A stretch of 64,000 nucleotides of DNA, taken from positions 37,025,447 through 37,089,446 of the forward strand of contig OZ038388.1 of NCBI GenBank assembly GCA_964036045.1, in the 5' to 3' direction. Below are positions 39,643 through 50,800 of this stretch, piece by piece. Each line of letters starts with the position of its first letter. The stretch's first letter is position 1. The position numbers were made by a program, and so were the translations under genes. The DNA is from Eutreptiella sp. 'Long Island Sound 2002'. Lineage: Eukaryota; Euglenozoa; Euglenophyceae; Eutreptiales; Eutreptiaceae. The notes under the pieces were generated by a model. The model did no database searches. It had not been told where the DNA came from and saw only the letters and a list, made by a program, of their open reading frames with translations.

Positions 39643-40866
39643 TCAGCAACGAACCAAGATCCATAACACCGGCCTTAGGGCCAACACTGCAGGTAGCCAG
39701 ATGGGGCTTTGGCTCAACAAAGTGCTTACGTTGGCGGTGCTGGTGCCGCGACCGTCATTGCTGTTGGTCCCGTTGCTATCAACGCCAGTGCTCGAAGCAT
39801 CCACGACTTTAGAGGGCGTGTGGATCGCGTCGCGCATCGAGAGGGCGGCGGCGAGCAACATCTGCGCCAGTCCTTCAGCGCTGTCGCTGCCAGTGCCACT
39901 GATCATGTTCCCGCTGTTGCCAATGCCAGTGCTCGAAGTTCCACGCCTGCAGGTGATGTGGCGACATAAAGGCAACCACACCGCTGTTGCCACCGCCAGA
40001 ACTGCTGGTGCCGCTGCTGCTGCCGCCAGCGTCACCGCTGCTGGTCCGACTGCCGCCAATGCCAGAGTCTGATGGCTCAATACCTGCAGATTGTGATGGC
40101 GATACAGAGGGAAAACCACTGCTGCTGCCGCGGCTGCCAGAGCTGCTGGTGTTGCTGGTGCCAGTTTCACCGCTGCTGGTCCCGCTGCCGCCAACATCGG
40201 GTGTTGATGCTCCTACCACTGCACATGGTGACGGCGATAGAGAGGCAACACCACTGTTGCCGCCGCTGCTGCAGAGCTGCCACCGCGGGTGCTGGTGCTG
40301 CCAGTGTCACTGCCCCGGCGGCGGTGGTGAAGGACCCGACCGAGCGCAGCGTCAAACCGTCGTGCGCAAGCGCCTCCAGCGCAGGGGCCCTCTGCAGCGA
40401 CGCAAGCAGGCCGCACTGCACGCACTGCACCGCAGCGTCGAGCCCGTTGTTGAGCTCCTGCAGGTCCGTTGTCGAGAAGGCCTGGGCGTGCGTGTACACC
40501 TCCGTCTTGAAGGCCGCCACCGACTGCGCCACAACCTCCGTCGTGCCGTTGGCCGTGAGCTGCAGGACTGCCACAATGTCTGCGACCAGCGTGGTGACCT
40601 CGGAGGAGCGGCTTGAGCCGCAGAACCATGTCCACAGCGCACTCGACATTGTGCACGACCGCCGGCAGCAGCGCCGGGCCCCGCCCCGCGTCCGCCAGGG
40701 CCTTGACCTCGGCGATGGCGGGGGTCAGGCCCACGAGCACCGCACTCTCGACGGTGGCCAGGCCGCGGTCAACCAGCCCCTTCTCAACCCCCGCGATCTG
40801 CTTCATGCGGTCCAAAAAGGAGCCGCAGCACCCGCTTGTCGCCTCAGCATGCTGACCCGCCGGCAC
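39643..40866 (-). pseudogene. Repeat-containing helical protein of unknown function, frameshifted
   Basis: On the minus strand, CCGSFLDRMKQIAGVEKGLV and LTPAIAEVKALADAGRG (40830-40660) continue, after a frame change near 40620, into EVTTLVADIVAVLQLTANGT, VAQSVAAFKTEVYTHAQAF and LNNGLDAAVQCVQCGLLASL, then run into the 130-bp repeats. The amphipathic helices look like a real protein. No family is recognised. The frame change could be a very short intron or an indel. Confidence 0.35.
39690..40315. repeat. ~130-bp tandem repeat (VNTR)
   Basis: Four to five units contain GCTGTTGCCACCGCC or variants, GTGCTGGTGCCGC and GCTGCTGGTCCCGCTGCC, then a CCTGCAG(G/A)T boundary. On the minus strand the units encode Ala- or Ser/Gly-rich repeats. 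Confidence 0.75.
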
Positions 40867-40920
40867 CGGCCCTCGGGCCCATGGGGAGAGGGCAGAACAC
40901 TACCCCCCCCCCTACAAATT

Positions 40921-40985
40921 AAAGACAGGAAAACTGCCTAAACATTGGAGACGCAAACAAAAGTTGAGACGAGGCACAACTAGTG
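40921..40985. repeat. 66-bp direct repeat, right copy
   Basis: Second copy of 39147-39213, in the same orientation. Confidence 0.8.
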
Positions 40986-41683
40986 GTATCCCCCTGCCCT
41001 GAAAGATGCCGACAACTGGTGGTCCCACACAACGCTGTCTTGACCACAAAAAGCACACAATCTTGACCTTGAAGGGGCTGCCAGCGTTTCAGGCTTTTGA
41101 GTGGCAACGGTGACGATTGGCAGTCAACCGACGATCCAAATAATGCCATGCAGCCTTATTCATGCGTCTGCCCGTGTGTGTTGATCACCTCAGTAATGGG
41201 TCCAAAAAGCTGCACACCATGGCTATTGGAAAGAGGATGCGACGCAGCCTTTTTGACTGTGTCTGCCCGTGAGTCATTCACCTCAGCAATGGGTATCGAA
41301 GGCTGCATACCATGGCTATCACGTACCCTCTCAGGATCAAGATGTGAGGTGCCCCTGCAGCTATGCGCACTCTGTTTCGGAATGTAGAGAGGCGCCCCTC
41401 CCGAGGGCAATCCCTAAAAGCAAAAAACTACCTGTGAGGGTCCGTCAACGCCACTCCGGCGGTTGTAGGGGACCAACATTCATTGGAGGGTGACCGGCAG
41501 CGGTTGGAGGGTAGCCGACGGTGTTGCACAGGAAACTTTTTTTTAGACCCGTAACAATTGTTTCACTGTGTCTGCTGTGCATGCACAAAGCAGTGCAAAC
41601 AGGCCTGGTTAAGGGTCAGACCCTTGGGCGGCCCTGACGCTATCCCTGGTGAGGCTGGCTGGTGGTTGGAAGGAGTCTTGCAC

Positions 41684-42376
41684 CTAGCGTCGCCCCTGTC
41701 GGACCCAAGTCGTGGGTGTCTGGTCTGTCCGGTCAAGACTATGGCACCCCAGTTCTCCAAGGGGATCTCCATAGATCGCATATCCTCCGGTGGCTCTAGT
41801 ATGGTCGTTATTGCAGATCGCGGTCGTTTCGAGGGCGGTGTTGACTAGCGGGGTCTGGGCCGTTTGAGCTTCCACCGCGATAAGCCATGCGTCTCGGTGT
41901 CCTAATGGCTGGTAAATCGGCCATGTTCTATTTGTTCCAATTCCCCTACATGTCGTGCAACGCGGCGGAGGCAGGCGGAATGCACCACTCTCTTCATCAA
42001 CGTCTAACTCTGTAACCGTGCTCGCATCCATTGAGAATAGGCCAGGGTCTGCTTTGCCTGTAGGGACTCGCGCAGTCGTTGGTAGAGGACCCAATGATGC
42101 GTGTAACGGTGGAGCGCATGGTACCGTACCGCCCATGCATATTCTTGTAGCACACGTACGGACTCTATGAAGAGTCCGTGTGTCATCTCCTTGGCCCGCA
42201 TATACCACAAAGCAAGGTGACGCTTCACGTGAGCCATCATGAGTGTCAGCTTGGAATTCCACGAAGACAGCAGCAAGACGTCCGCAGCGGTTGTCAATAT
42301 GAGGTGTGTTTAATGACGGTAGAGGATGTCTGTAGCGTAAACGCGGTGGCGAGGTATTGACGCCATGACGGTCCAA
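41684..42376 (-). pseudogene. LINE C-terminal ORF, function unknown
   Basis: An open frame of 230 codons after the RNase H, protein-like throughout (VFVEFQADTHDGSREASPCF, SMDASTVTELDVDEESGAF, RCTTCRGIG). Together with 42386-42901 it forms a region beyond RNase H longer than in most LINEs. I see no clear endonuclease motif, although Dualen/RandI-type LINEs of algae carry a second nuclease there. Confidence 0.4.
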
Positions 42377-42385
42377 GCGTCGCCC

Positions 42386-42930
42386 CTAGAGGACATGGTT
42401 GTTTCGGGCGGTCTGCATCCCCGTATGCTCAGTGCGGGGGCGTGTTGCCTTTACATGTTGCCGCAGCGCTTGCAGGACCCACGTGGTTTCGGCCGCCGAG
42501 TTCGCTTGGGTAAGTTGCCAACGGAGGTCGTGGAGAGTAGGTGCGACATCACGATATTGTGGCTTCTGCCGTGACGTGACCATAGTGACCCCTCTAACAT
42601 GATTCCACATGTTGCGCTTGGTGGGCTTGGCTGGATGCTTGGAGGCCCCAGGTTTAGGTGGGACCACATACATTGGCCACTTGGAAGAGACAAAAGCATG
42701 TCCCGCCTCACATTTTGTCGTGTTCCAGGCCTGCACCCTTTGGTAGACGTGGAATTGCCAGGTACCAACAACCACCCGCCAATGGACGGGGACAGCGCTA
42801 AAGGAGCGTTGCAATGAGATGGGCACTTGAAGGCAGGTGCACATGCGGCGTTCGTCTTTTGTTGCTGACTGGAGCCACTGTTCGGCTTCGGGTCGCCACA
42901 CCTCCCATGTCTCCCTCCAGAATGGTCCAA
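42386..42930 (-). pseudogene. LINE region between RNase H and the C-terminal ORF
   Basis: The frame reads MWRPEAEQWLQSATKDERRM, then VVVGTWQFHVYQRVQAW and WPMYVVPPKP. It is continuous to 42386, where a stop separates it from the next frame. Confidence 0.4.
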
Positions 42931-43124
42931 AATAGAGCTAATAAAGAGGAGGCACTCCTAGACAGCCATAGCGAGGCGTGTGTTGCACCTGGAGCACAAG
43001 ACTGGAAGGGTTTCCCCTGGTGCTCCATATCCTGGCCAACGTTTGATGCCCCAAAGCTAGGGTCCCCAGCTATCACAATTGAACATGAACAGGGGGAGCT
43101 AGGATGTCAAATGGGCGCCCGGGG

Positions 43125-43682
43125 TCAGCTTTTGGGGTCGCGCCTTGATGATCCATTTGCGTGCCGGTGAGGGCATAACGTGGTTGTTGAGTAGGATGTC
43201 GGCTGGGGACTCACTACCCATCCCTTAGCCAGGATGCATGGTTCTTGCCTCTTTCGCCTCCTCAATTCATTTCCTACCCGGTCTTGGTAGTCCTGTAGGT
43301 TGTGTGCCTTCTTCGGGTCATGGTGTCCCCGTGCCCATCGCACGGTGAGTTGTTTGGCAACAATCAGCGAGTAGGAGGCCTGATGCAGGTCATAGCTGGA
43401 GGACTGCTCGTGGGTGACTGCCTTGGTGACCGCCTTATTGTCCAACACAATCGTGTCGGTGGCGGCAATCCACAACCCGTACATCTCCGCCCTGTATGTC
43501 CTTTGTGGGCTGGGCGTACGAGATTTGATGCGCATTTTCCCGTTGACAACCGCAATTCTTGCTCGTTCTTCAAGGGGGCTACCATCGCTGTACCACGTGG
43601 TCTCGCTTGAAGAGCCCGTTTGGTGCCACTCGTGGCCGTTGCGCGACGTATTGGAACCCGCCTTCAGCTGGAGGGAGCGCAT
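43125..43682 (-). pseudogene. LINE RNase H domain
   Basis: The four-residue pattern is visible: TWYSDGSP (Asp), TYRAEMYGLWIA (Glu), TIVLDNKAVTKAV (Asp), then VRWARGHHD with the C-terminal Asp in LQDYQDRVGNE. The frame of 185 codons is intact. It would degrade the RNA strand during reverse transcription. Confidence 0.75.
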
Positions 43683-43925
43683 GTATTGTTGGGGGACGAG
43701 GGAGTCGTAGCGTGCGTGGTCTGAGTCTTCATCGTCATAAAGGTGGTCGTACTCGTCCTGCGGGCGCTTGGGTGCCTACCGCGGTGCTGCGGAGCGTGCT
43801 TTGGGCAGGCACCCCATCTCCATACCAAAGGAGAGCAGGACTTTACGGTACCATTCCACCATATGGGGGATGCGGCCGCTCCATGTTTGGGTGGGCATCT
43901 TGTGACCGGGGAGGCGCGGCGCCTT

Positions 43926-45125
43926 CTAGACCAGCTGAATCAAGGCACACATGCCTGCCCATGATGCGTTGTGTAGACCTAGACCCCCGTGTGTGGTGTC
44001 GGTGTACATGCGATGGTGCAGGTATTTCTCCACCCAAGGCGCTGCAAGTACATAATCTTCAAAGGCTGCTTCCAACCGATTGCCCCAGCATGCGTGCCAT
44101 AAGAAGAACCTCTTGTAGATCCACCGCGGCAGGAGAACAGAGTTGACGACTTGTGCACCCTCGAAGCTGGTGAGCGGTAGCTTGTGGTATGCGGTCACTT
44201 GAGCCTGGAGAAAGGCAAAGAGGGCGTCTCGTGCATTCCCTTTATACCCGGTGCCTGCAATGGTATGTCCCAAGTAGGTGAAGATAGGGTCACGAATTGG
44301 TAGGCAACTATTCCCCCACCATATATATTTTGGGACCCTTGATTTTGGGGAGTTGGGGCAATGAAATTGGAACACCTCAATCTTTTCCGGATTGAAACGG
44401 ATCCCAATCTGAGATCCATACTGACATATCTGCAAACAAACGTTCAAGTTCATGTTGGCTTTTGACAACGATAGCGATATCGTTGACATAAACGAAGGCA
44501 TTTAGATATTTGATCATGAGTTGTTTCAGCAACAATTCATAGACAACGGAGAACAACGGCGGGGAGCATGGGCACACTTCTTTCACTCCTCTCGTTGGTT
44601 TATAGTGGATGCGTTGTCCCTTGATATCACAGTAGGTGTCAGTGTGTTGGTACACCCGCTTGATGGCAGCCACATAGTTATCGGGATAGCGGGCATGCAT
44701 TAGGATTTCTAAGATGGCGGCATGCAGGGTGGAAGGGAAGGCCTTGGCTACGTCAAGTAGCACAACGTAAGCTCCCTGACCTTCCTTCTCTTCATCATGC
44801 AACGTGTTGACAAGGTTGGCGGCATGCTCGGATGCTGTGTGTTGTGACTGAGACCCATACTGTTCTGGGCTGGCGATGTGGTCCACCAGCCTTTGGAGGC
44901 GTACTCGATACAATTTCATTATGACACGGTAGATGCTGTTTGTGACCACGATTGGACGGTAATTCTCGGGGCGCTCTGGGTCCCCCTTTTTATACATGAG
45001 TACTACTCCTGAGCGCAGCCAGTGTGCTGGTATGTCCCCTGTTTTGCATATGGCTATCACGCCAGCATGCAGTGTGTGTAGGTGTTCAGCCTGAAGCATG
45101 CCCAACAACCGATGCGGTACTCCAT
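43926..45125 (-). pseudogene. LINE reverse transcriptase with YVND active site
   Basis: Motifs in order: VLMYKKGDPERPENYRPI, VVLLDVAKAFPSTLH, HYKPTRGVKE, SVVYELLLKQL, and AFVYVNDIAIV at 44479-44490, where the family has YxDD. Asn replaces the first catalytic Asp, so this copy is inactive. A frameshift near 44400 leads into GIRFNPEKIEVFQFHC and the thumb/connection region (FTYLGHTIAG, NSVLLPRWIYKRFF). Confidence 0.8.
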
Positions 45126-45395
45126 CTCGGCCGACCGCCTAGCGCCAGCATGTGCATTTGAATTCATCGAAAGTGGGAGGGTCATCTTCGATGTAGACCT
45201 GGGGAATATACTCTTTGATTAGTTTGGATATGGTGGGCATATCGTAGGGAGGATTGCAATTGAAGTCGGCGAGGAGGGCCCGCTCCACGTCGGGGTCTGG
45301 TTGTTTTTGTATTCACTTGAGGGGGCCCCGGAACCAGTTCTTGGTGAGGTGGAAGAAAGTACCGTCTTTGCGCAAGGCGGAATGTCGCATAGCAT

Positions 45396-46395
45396 TCAGC
45401 ACTTTGTTGTATTGTCTTGAAGCTCTTGAGCGAGTCGTTTCTTAGTGGCATGAAAGTTGCGATGCCATGGGTGGGTAGACTGTTTGTTCCACGGCTTCGT
45501 GCGGCGTTTTCCAAGGAGGGACACTGTTGTTGCCACTGCTTGTAGTACAGTGTCCGCATTTTGTATTGGTTCGTGTGCTAGTGTCTGTTGCGCTAATATG
45601 TGTTCTGCTTCCTTGATGGCGGCGATTTGTTGGCGTTTATTCCAACGTTTTGTGGGGTGTGTGGCGGTAACAAAGGCTTCACAGTTAGACACATTCAGCC
45701 CGGAGGTTAGCATGACTAATTGATGGTCCGGTGTGGGTAGTAGGACTCCGTGGTACGTCATAGGGTCGAGACTCTCCCACTCTGATGGGGACAGCAGTAT
45801 AGCATCCAATCGGTGGTGTCCCCTTGTGTGGGCGTCCTGCGCCGAGGCATCCGGGTTGAGCTCGTGGTGGGGATCGTAGCCGCGGGTGTGCAGCTTGCCA
45901 TGCCAAAATCAGGCAGTGTGGTGGCTCCATATGGCATCATTGTAATCCCCCAGGAGGGCGTCATATTCATACGAGCTGACGTATGTGTCTTGCCAACGTT
46001 CTCCGTCCGGCGAGTGGAGCCCATAGTAATTGAGCACCCGGAGGGGTTTTCGGTGGGGTAGGTGCACTGTTACCCCAGCATTGTGCCTTGTGTGTCTTGA
46101 AACAGATCAGGGGTCCTGTCCGGACAGCGTTTCACCATAGGATCCACGGTGTTCCTAACTAAGATGGCTACGCCATTCACATTACCATCCGGGTGCGGAT
46201 TGTAGTACATTTGCCACTCTGGGAACATCAGGGTGGTGGCAGAGGTGATGCTGGGGAAAGTGGGTTTGACGTCTTGTAGTGCCACAATGTCAAGCCACAT
46301 GTCGCCCAGGATTGTCATTTAGCAGTCCCAATCCACTGTGGGGCCTCCGATGTTGTAAGTTGCCCAACGGATGTGCGCATCGTGTGACCCTAGGC
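45396..46395 (-). pseudogene. LINE AP-like endonuclease
   Basis: It begins RWATYNIGGP, then a TAA, then LDIVALQDVKP and NGVAILVRN. After a frame change comes GDYNDAIWSHH, the GDFN-like motif, with a TGA shortly after at about 45920. The segment ending ESLDPMTYHGVLLPTPDHQL corresponds to the last His-containing part of the fold. It would nick target DNA to prime reverse transcription. Confidence 0.65.
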
Positions 46396-46739
46396 ACGTC
46401 GTGTGTGGTTTTGTCACTCCTCGCCATAGGGCTGCGAGGGCAGATTGCTAGAGGTTGGGGGTTGGACCCGGGTTGGGTTCCACGTCGCCACAGGTCAATA
46501 GAAGGAGTGCCAGCCAGTGGGGTAGAGGCCCAAATCTGCCACGGTCCCACACACAGCGAGCCAGCCAAGATCGGGTACGCCGCTTCCCTCGGTCCCCGGC
46601 ACACCGTATATGCAACGCTTTACGTTCCCACAGCAGGCCATGTTGCCACCAATCTGGACTTGCTGGGTCTAGGGCGTCGGCGGCGCATACGTGTAGGCAA
46701 GATGGCGTATTCTCCCATTCCGATCATTATGTAGTGCTA

Positions 46740-47640
46740 GGCCAGGGGGCCACCAGAAAAAAAGTTCCTGGTATCACCGTGGCATTTTTTTCGGGGGGTA
46801 CCCCTAGAGGGGGAGGGGGGTACAAAAAAATTTTCTGCGAAAATTTTTCCGGGCCCAAAAAATTGAGATTTCTTTAAATCTATCCCACTCCTTTGAATTT
46901 GGAAGGTGCAAATAGGATGCTTTTCAAGGTCTCCACTGATATTTTAACCGATATGGGCGGTATTTGTGGGCTGATTCCTGGGTTAGACCATGCCTTTTTT
47001 CAGGATGCCGCTCTTTGTGGCCGCATAAATCCTGCCCTCTCGGGGACCCAAAAGTGGGCGGAATTGCTACGTAACCCCTGTGTTCCCGGGGGTCCCCAAG
47101 AAAGGGGACAAAATCAAAGCACCGCACAGCAAAAACAAATGGGAAAAAATAATTTGCCTCTGTGCTCCAACCCATGTTGGAGTTTCCCCTTTGTCCGCAG
47201 CAAGATTTGAACCCAGAATGTGGCAAACTTAGCACCACTGCTTTTCCACTCAGGTACAAGCCAACTCTGATAGCCCTCTACGCAGGGATGGTATCGATAT
47301 TTGGTCCAATATGTTTTTCATCCATTATTGAATTCTCCTGAAAAATCTGAGTAATTTGAGTATAGACACATGGGGTGAAAAACCATTCTTTCCCCCTCTG
47401 CGGCATCAAGGAAAATTTTCTTTTGGCGCCTTTGGCGCCGATGGTCAGGCACTTCTGTGCCCGCGAAAAAAAAATCCTAACAAGTGCAGTACCTTTTTTT
47501 TCGGGAGGTACCCCCGGATGGGGGGGGGGGTTACGAAAAAACATTTTCTGCCCCCTGGTGGTAGGCGGGAACGGGGTGGGAGGGACAGATCTGGCTGATA
47601 CAACTCCGGAAGCACAAAACGATGCCGGCGAGCCAGAGCC
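46740..47640. repeat. Insertion in the LINE with similar ends
   Basis: Two related blocks at 46755-46860 and 47465-47560 share an A run, TTTTTTTCGGG(G/A)GGTACCCC, a G run and TACAAAAAAATTTTCTGC-like sequence, in the same orientation about 710 bp apart. Between them lie a copy of the GGGACCCAAAAGTGGGCGG repeat (47040-47110) and a tRNA-like sequence. Confidence 0.55.
47195..47275 (-). repeat. tRNA-like sequence, probable SINE piece
   Basis: On the minus strand, ACCTGAGTGGAAAAGCAGTGG resembles a D-arm/A box, and TTCTGGGTTCAAATCTTGC carries a B box GGTTCAAATC. The stems are imperfect, so a pseudo-tRNA or SINE is more likely than a gene. Confidence 0.35.
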
Positions 47641-47688
47641 AAAACCGTAGGCCCCTCGAACAGAGCGGGGGGTGGTTCATTTGTGGGG

Positions 47689-48241
47689 CTATTGGGCCCC
47701 CCTTCGTGCTGGTGTCAGCATCTTTGGTCTGGCACTTGGTTTGGCGGGCAAGCTAGCCGGAGGTGGCGTGGGCGTACTGTGTTTGATGGTGTCCAAGGGT
47801 CTAGGATCTTTATGTGACGTCTTTTTGGTCTTGTTGTTGATAGAAGTGGAGTCTGGGTCTAGTTTCGGTCTTTTGGGTTGCAACAGCGGATCATCTGCAT
47901 CCCACTGCATCATCTTTTCTGTGACGTCCATAACTGGCTCCTGCGGCCGTTTGACTTTCGCTTGTGCCTCATGAAGCGCCGTCATGGCCTGTTGCGCACC
48001 CAGGAACTTGGCCGCATACTGCAGTCGGTGCGAGAGGCGCACATGAACCATATCAGGGGTGGCGTCCGGCAGTAGGGTGTCTATTCTGTCATGGACGAGG
48101 GCATCAGTAGTGGGGTGTCCCGTTGTACACTGCAATACGCCCGTCTTGACTTTCAGGTACTGGCCGACCGCGAGGCCTGCGCTCTGTGCGTTTTCGTACG
48201 TAACGCGGACAAACAACATGTACGTTGGCTCGGTGAAGTAA
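47689..48241 (-). pseudogene. LINE ORF1-like protein fragment
   Basis: About 185 codons: YMLFVRVTYENAQSAGLAVG, then VHDRIDTLLPDATPDMVHVR, HRLQYAAKFLGAQQAMTALH and a basic PKRPKLDPDS tail. It lies immediately upstream of the endonuclease in the LINE. I infer ORF1 from position and composition. Confidence 0.4.
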
Positions 48242-48252
48242 TTGGGTTCCTC

Positions 48253-48312
48253 AAACAGGGAGGTATACTTCCCGAAGCTAGCCACAGGGAGGTATACTTC
48301 CCAAAGCTAGCC
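48253..48312. repeat. Two tandem 29-bp units
   Basis: CAGGGAGGTATACTTCCC(G/A)AAGCTAGCCA twice. They sit at the LINE ORF1 start, at the junction with METTL21-like intron sequence. Confidence 0.9.
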
Positions 48313-48474
48313 ACAGACGGCGTTTCACAGGAAATGCGGTTGGGCCCGAAAGAAAAGAACCATAAAATCTGTGAGTCCCCATGAACTGCCCTGCCCCTCC
48401 TGCTTCGCCTCACCCTGCGAGAATACAGCACGACCCCCCCTTGCTTCCCTAGTGTGCACATCTCAGAGACAGAC

Positions 48475-48786
48475 CTGTACGGCGCTCGCAGATGAGAGTG
48501 TGGCGCCCCCCACGTGTACTCCAGCAGCCTGCACTGCCCCGCCTCCATTGCTGCCGGCACGTTGCGGCGGAGGTTGGTGGCTGCCACCAGCAGACTCTCG
48601 GGCATATCCGTGCAGTCCACACTGCCTCCCAACAGAGACAGCACAATGCCCAGCTGGGCCGTCCCACACCCCAAGTCCAAGCACAGCGCTCCCTGCAGCC
48701 CCGGTGCGGCGCCAAACCTGTGCTCCAGGTAATGGGCCAGCACCGTGGCTCCGTTCCACAACCCCCCGCCAAGGCCCAGATCGAAC
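48475..48786 (-). CDS. METTL21/VCPKMT-like lysine methyltransferase, internal exon
   Basis: The acceptor TTGTCTGCAG|GTTCGATC and donor TACAG|GTCTGTC bound 312 bases. The translation has the family's N-terminal LWNGATVLAHYLEHRF, SAM motif I LCLDLGCGTAQLGIVLSLLG, the acidic-loop segment VDCTDMPESLLVAATNLRRN and LLEYTWG (family L-x-W-G). It splices in frame to 37131-36837. The 5' exons, with the start codon, must lie above 48800 but I could not recognise them. A small dispersed repeat (49016-49101) lies in that upstream part. Confidence 0.8.
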
Positions 48787-48799
48787 CTGCAGACAAAGC

Positions 48800-50390
48800 A
48801 TGCAAATGACGGGAAGTATCGAGTGTGTGTACGGGGGGGAGGGTGGACGAGCGTTTTAAGAGTGGATGGTCAAGCATGACGGGCGCTCTGGGGAGGGGGG
48901 GAGGGTCCAGTGCAGAAAAGAGCTATCTGGCTCGGTGCTGGCGGGCCCGCCCCGTGGACTGAGAGGGGTCGCCCCTCAGCCCCCCAACCTCCCAGTCACC
49001 CCCCTCCCGTGCCAAGGGGGGGGAGGCGCAGGTGCATCGCATCACGCCAGGCCCAGGAGTATTTCGCCGCAATTGCGCGCCGCGTTCCAGGAGGGACAAA
49101 GCGGGTCGAAGTGTGCGCCGCGTGCGTGCCAACCCTCCCAAAGCCCCCTCTGCACACCTCGCCACCCGCCCCTGAGGGGGGCGCGTCGTGCATGCCAAAG
49201 CCCCTTGCCTTGCATCCGCCTCGTGAAACGGGGCAACAGCTCCAGCGGCACTCGCCGGGTCAGGGAGAATCAGATGTGCATCAATGGTCTGGTGTGGAGT
49301 GGACCAAACCTTTGCTTGGCAACACTGGCGGGGGCTGGGGCGGTTGGGACTCTCCGGCGGATCCAGCTGTCCCCCCGCCCCTGCCCACCCACCCCGCAGC
49401 CCATGCCCCGCGGCCAGGGCACAGGGGCACGGGTGGGCGGGGCGGAGGGGGTGCTCGATGCCCTGCGTCGGAATTTATTTATCACCACATCACAGGGCAC
49501 GGGAAGCGGGGAGTGAATGCCGTGCACCAAAACCACCGGAAGGCCGAGGGGGTACTTGCGTTCATGAGCACCGCACACGTGCGCTCCTTTTGAAGCGACA
49601 CTCCCATAAAAGGCCAGAACATGAACAGCCTGCAGACCCGCCGAAAATACCCCAAAACAGCGGTCAATGGGCAGGCAAGACTTGGCCATATGGTACGGTA
49701 CTGCTATGCCTCATATCAGTCTCGTGTTGCCAGGATGAGTCTTGAGTATTTGGCCCAATCCAGGGGCACCACAAGAGGGCCATGCATGCACCACGTCGAC
49801 CGCTCCCCCGCAGCTGAGTGCAAAAGAAGAACAACAACCCCGATGCCTGTGGGGTGCACTGCGTAGGCAAAAGCAGGACACGCCAATCTGTTGGCAATCT
49901 GCCTCTGGTTGTTGCTTTGGGGAAAGGCAGGGGGCAAAACCTCTGGGAAACGACAACGTCTTGCCCCACAAATACAAAGCGCCGTGCCATCATGCCTATG
50001 TCCTCACCATCCAGCATAGCCCCTGTGCTATCAGCACAGGCCATGGTGGCTGCGAGGAGAGGAGTAGACCAAGAGCCGTGGGATGCAACTCACGCCTGTT
50101 CAATAAATCCCAAAATACCACGTGAGGGCAACCCAAACACAGAGTGCTCAGCCGGCATAGCTGCTCAGTGTGCACACCACCTTGTATGCTTGCACTGGGG
50201 TGTCCCCCCTCACCCTGCACACGAAACAATATTGGTGCTCCTTCATCAATCGCAAAAGCAGTGTTTTCGTGGTGATAAGATCATTACATTTGTAGGGTAC
50301 AGTGGCACATTGCACCACAAAGGAAAGTCATTTTGACATGTCACATCTGACGAAGATGAACAACAGCCCCCCCCCCCCCCTTTTCCGTCA
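48800..50390. other. No recognised gene; presumed upstream part of the METTL21-like gene
   Basis: GC-rich ORFs on all frames between 48910 and 49750 lack motifs. It contains the second dispersed 90-bp repeat. A first exon of the methyltransferase may hide here. Confidence 0.35.
49016..49101 (+). repeat. Dispersed 90-bp repeat, copy 2
   Basis: Near-identical to 38400-38500. Confidence 0.85.
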
Positions 50391-50397
50391 AGTTGTT

Positions 50398-50800
50398 GCT
50401 CCTTGATGGGGCCCTGGACAGTCACCCGTTCTTCCGTTCGCATGTTGCGTCGGGTTGCTGCTTTCTGCCGGCCGCTGCAGCCGGTGCTCCCGCTGGTGTC
50501 GTTTCCGCGTTCGCGGAGCCCAGTAGTTGGTGTGTTGGGGCTGTGCTGAATGTGGCATGGTGTGCCGTTTGCGAGTCAGCGGCGCCCGATAATTGGCGTA
50601 TTGAGGATGTGCTGGTTGTTGGCAGGGTTGTTTGACTGTTTTTGCTGTCCACACACCTCTGTCCACAGGCCGTCCGTAGCCTACCTCGCTGTGGTTCTGT
50701 GTGCGTGAGGCCCAGGTGCCCTGTTCCTCCACGCGCTGTCCCGGCCGTCCACCATATGTCCTTTTCCCCCTCACGTCTGGTCTGCCCCTGATGGGCTCCT
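50398..50800. repeat. Dispersed minisatellite-type repeat, copy 2
   Basis: TTGATGGGGCCCTGGACAGT and the next ~400 bp match 34957 onward with indels, in the same orientation. Confidence 0.75.

Larger units (their letters stand above)
41684..48241 (-). mobile_element. APE-type LINE with RNase H, decayed
   Basis: In minus-strand order: ORF1-like (48241-47689), an insertion (about 47640-46750), AP-endonuclease (46390-45396), RT (45125-43926), RNase H (43682-43125) and a further C-terminal ORF (42930-41684). Stops, frameshifts and a mutated RT active site show it is dead. It lies in the METTL21-like intron, in the same orientation as that gene. Confidence 0.75.
37132..48474 (-). other. 11.3-kb intron of the METTL21-like gene
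   Basis: The donor is GCCGTACAG|GTCTGTC (48475/48474) and the acceptor is CCCGCAG|GTAC (37132/37131), both consensus and phase-compatible. The intron contains the LINE at 41.7-48.24 kb, a repeat-rich ORF region at 39.1-41 kb and dispersed repeats. Confidence 0.65.
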
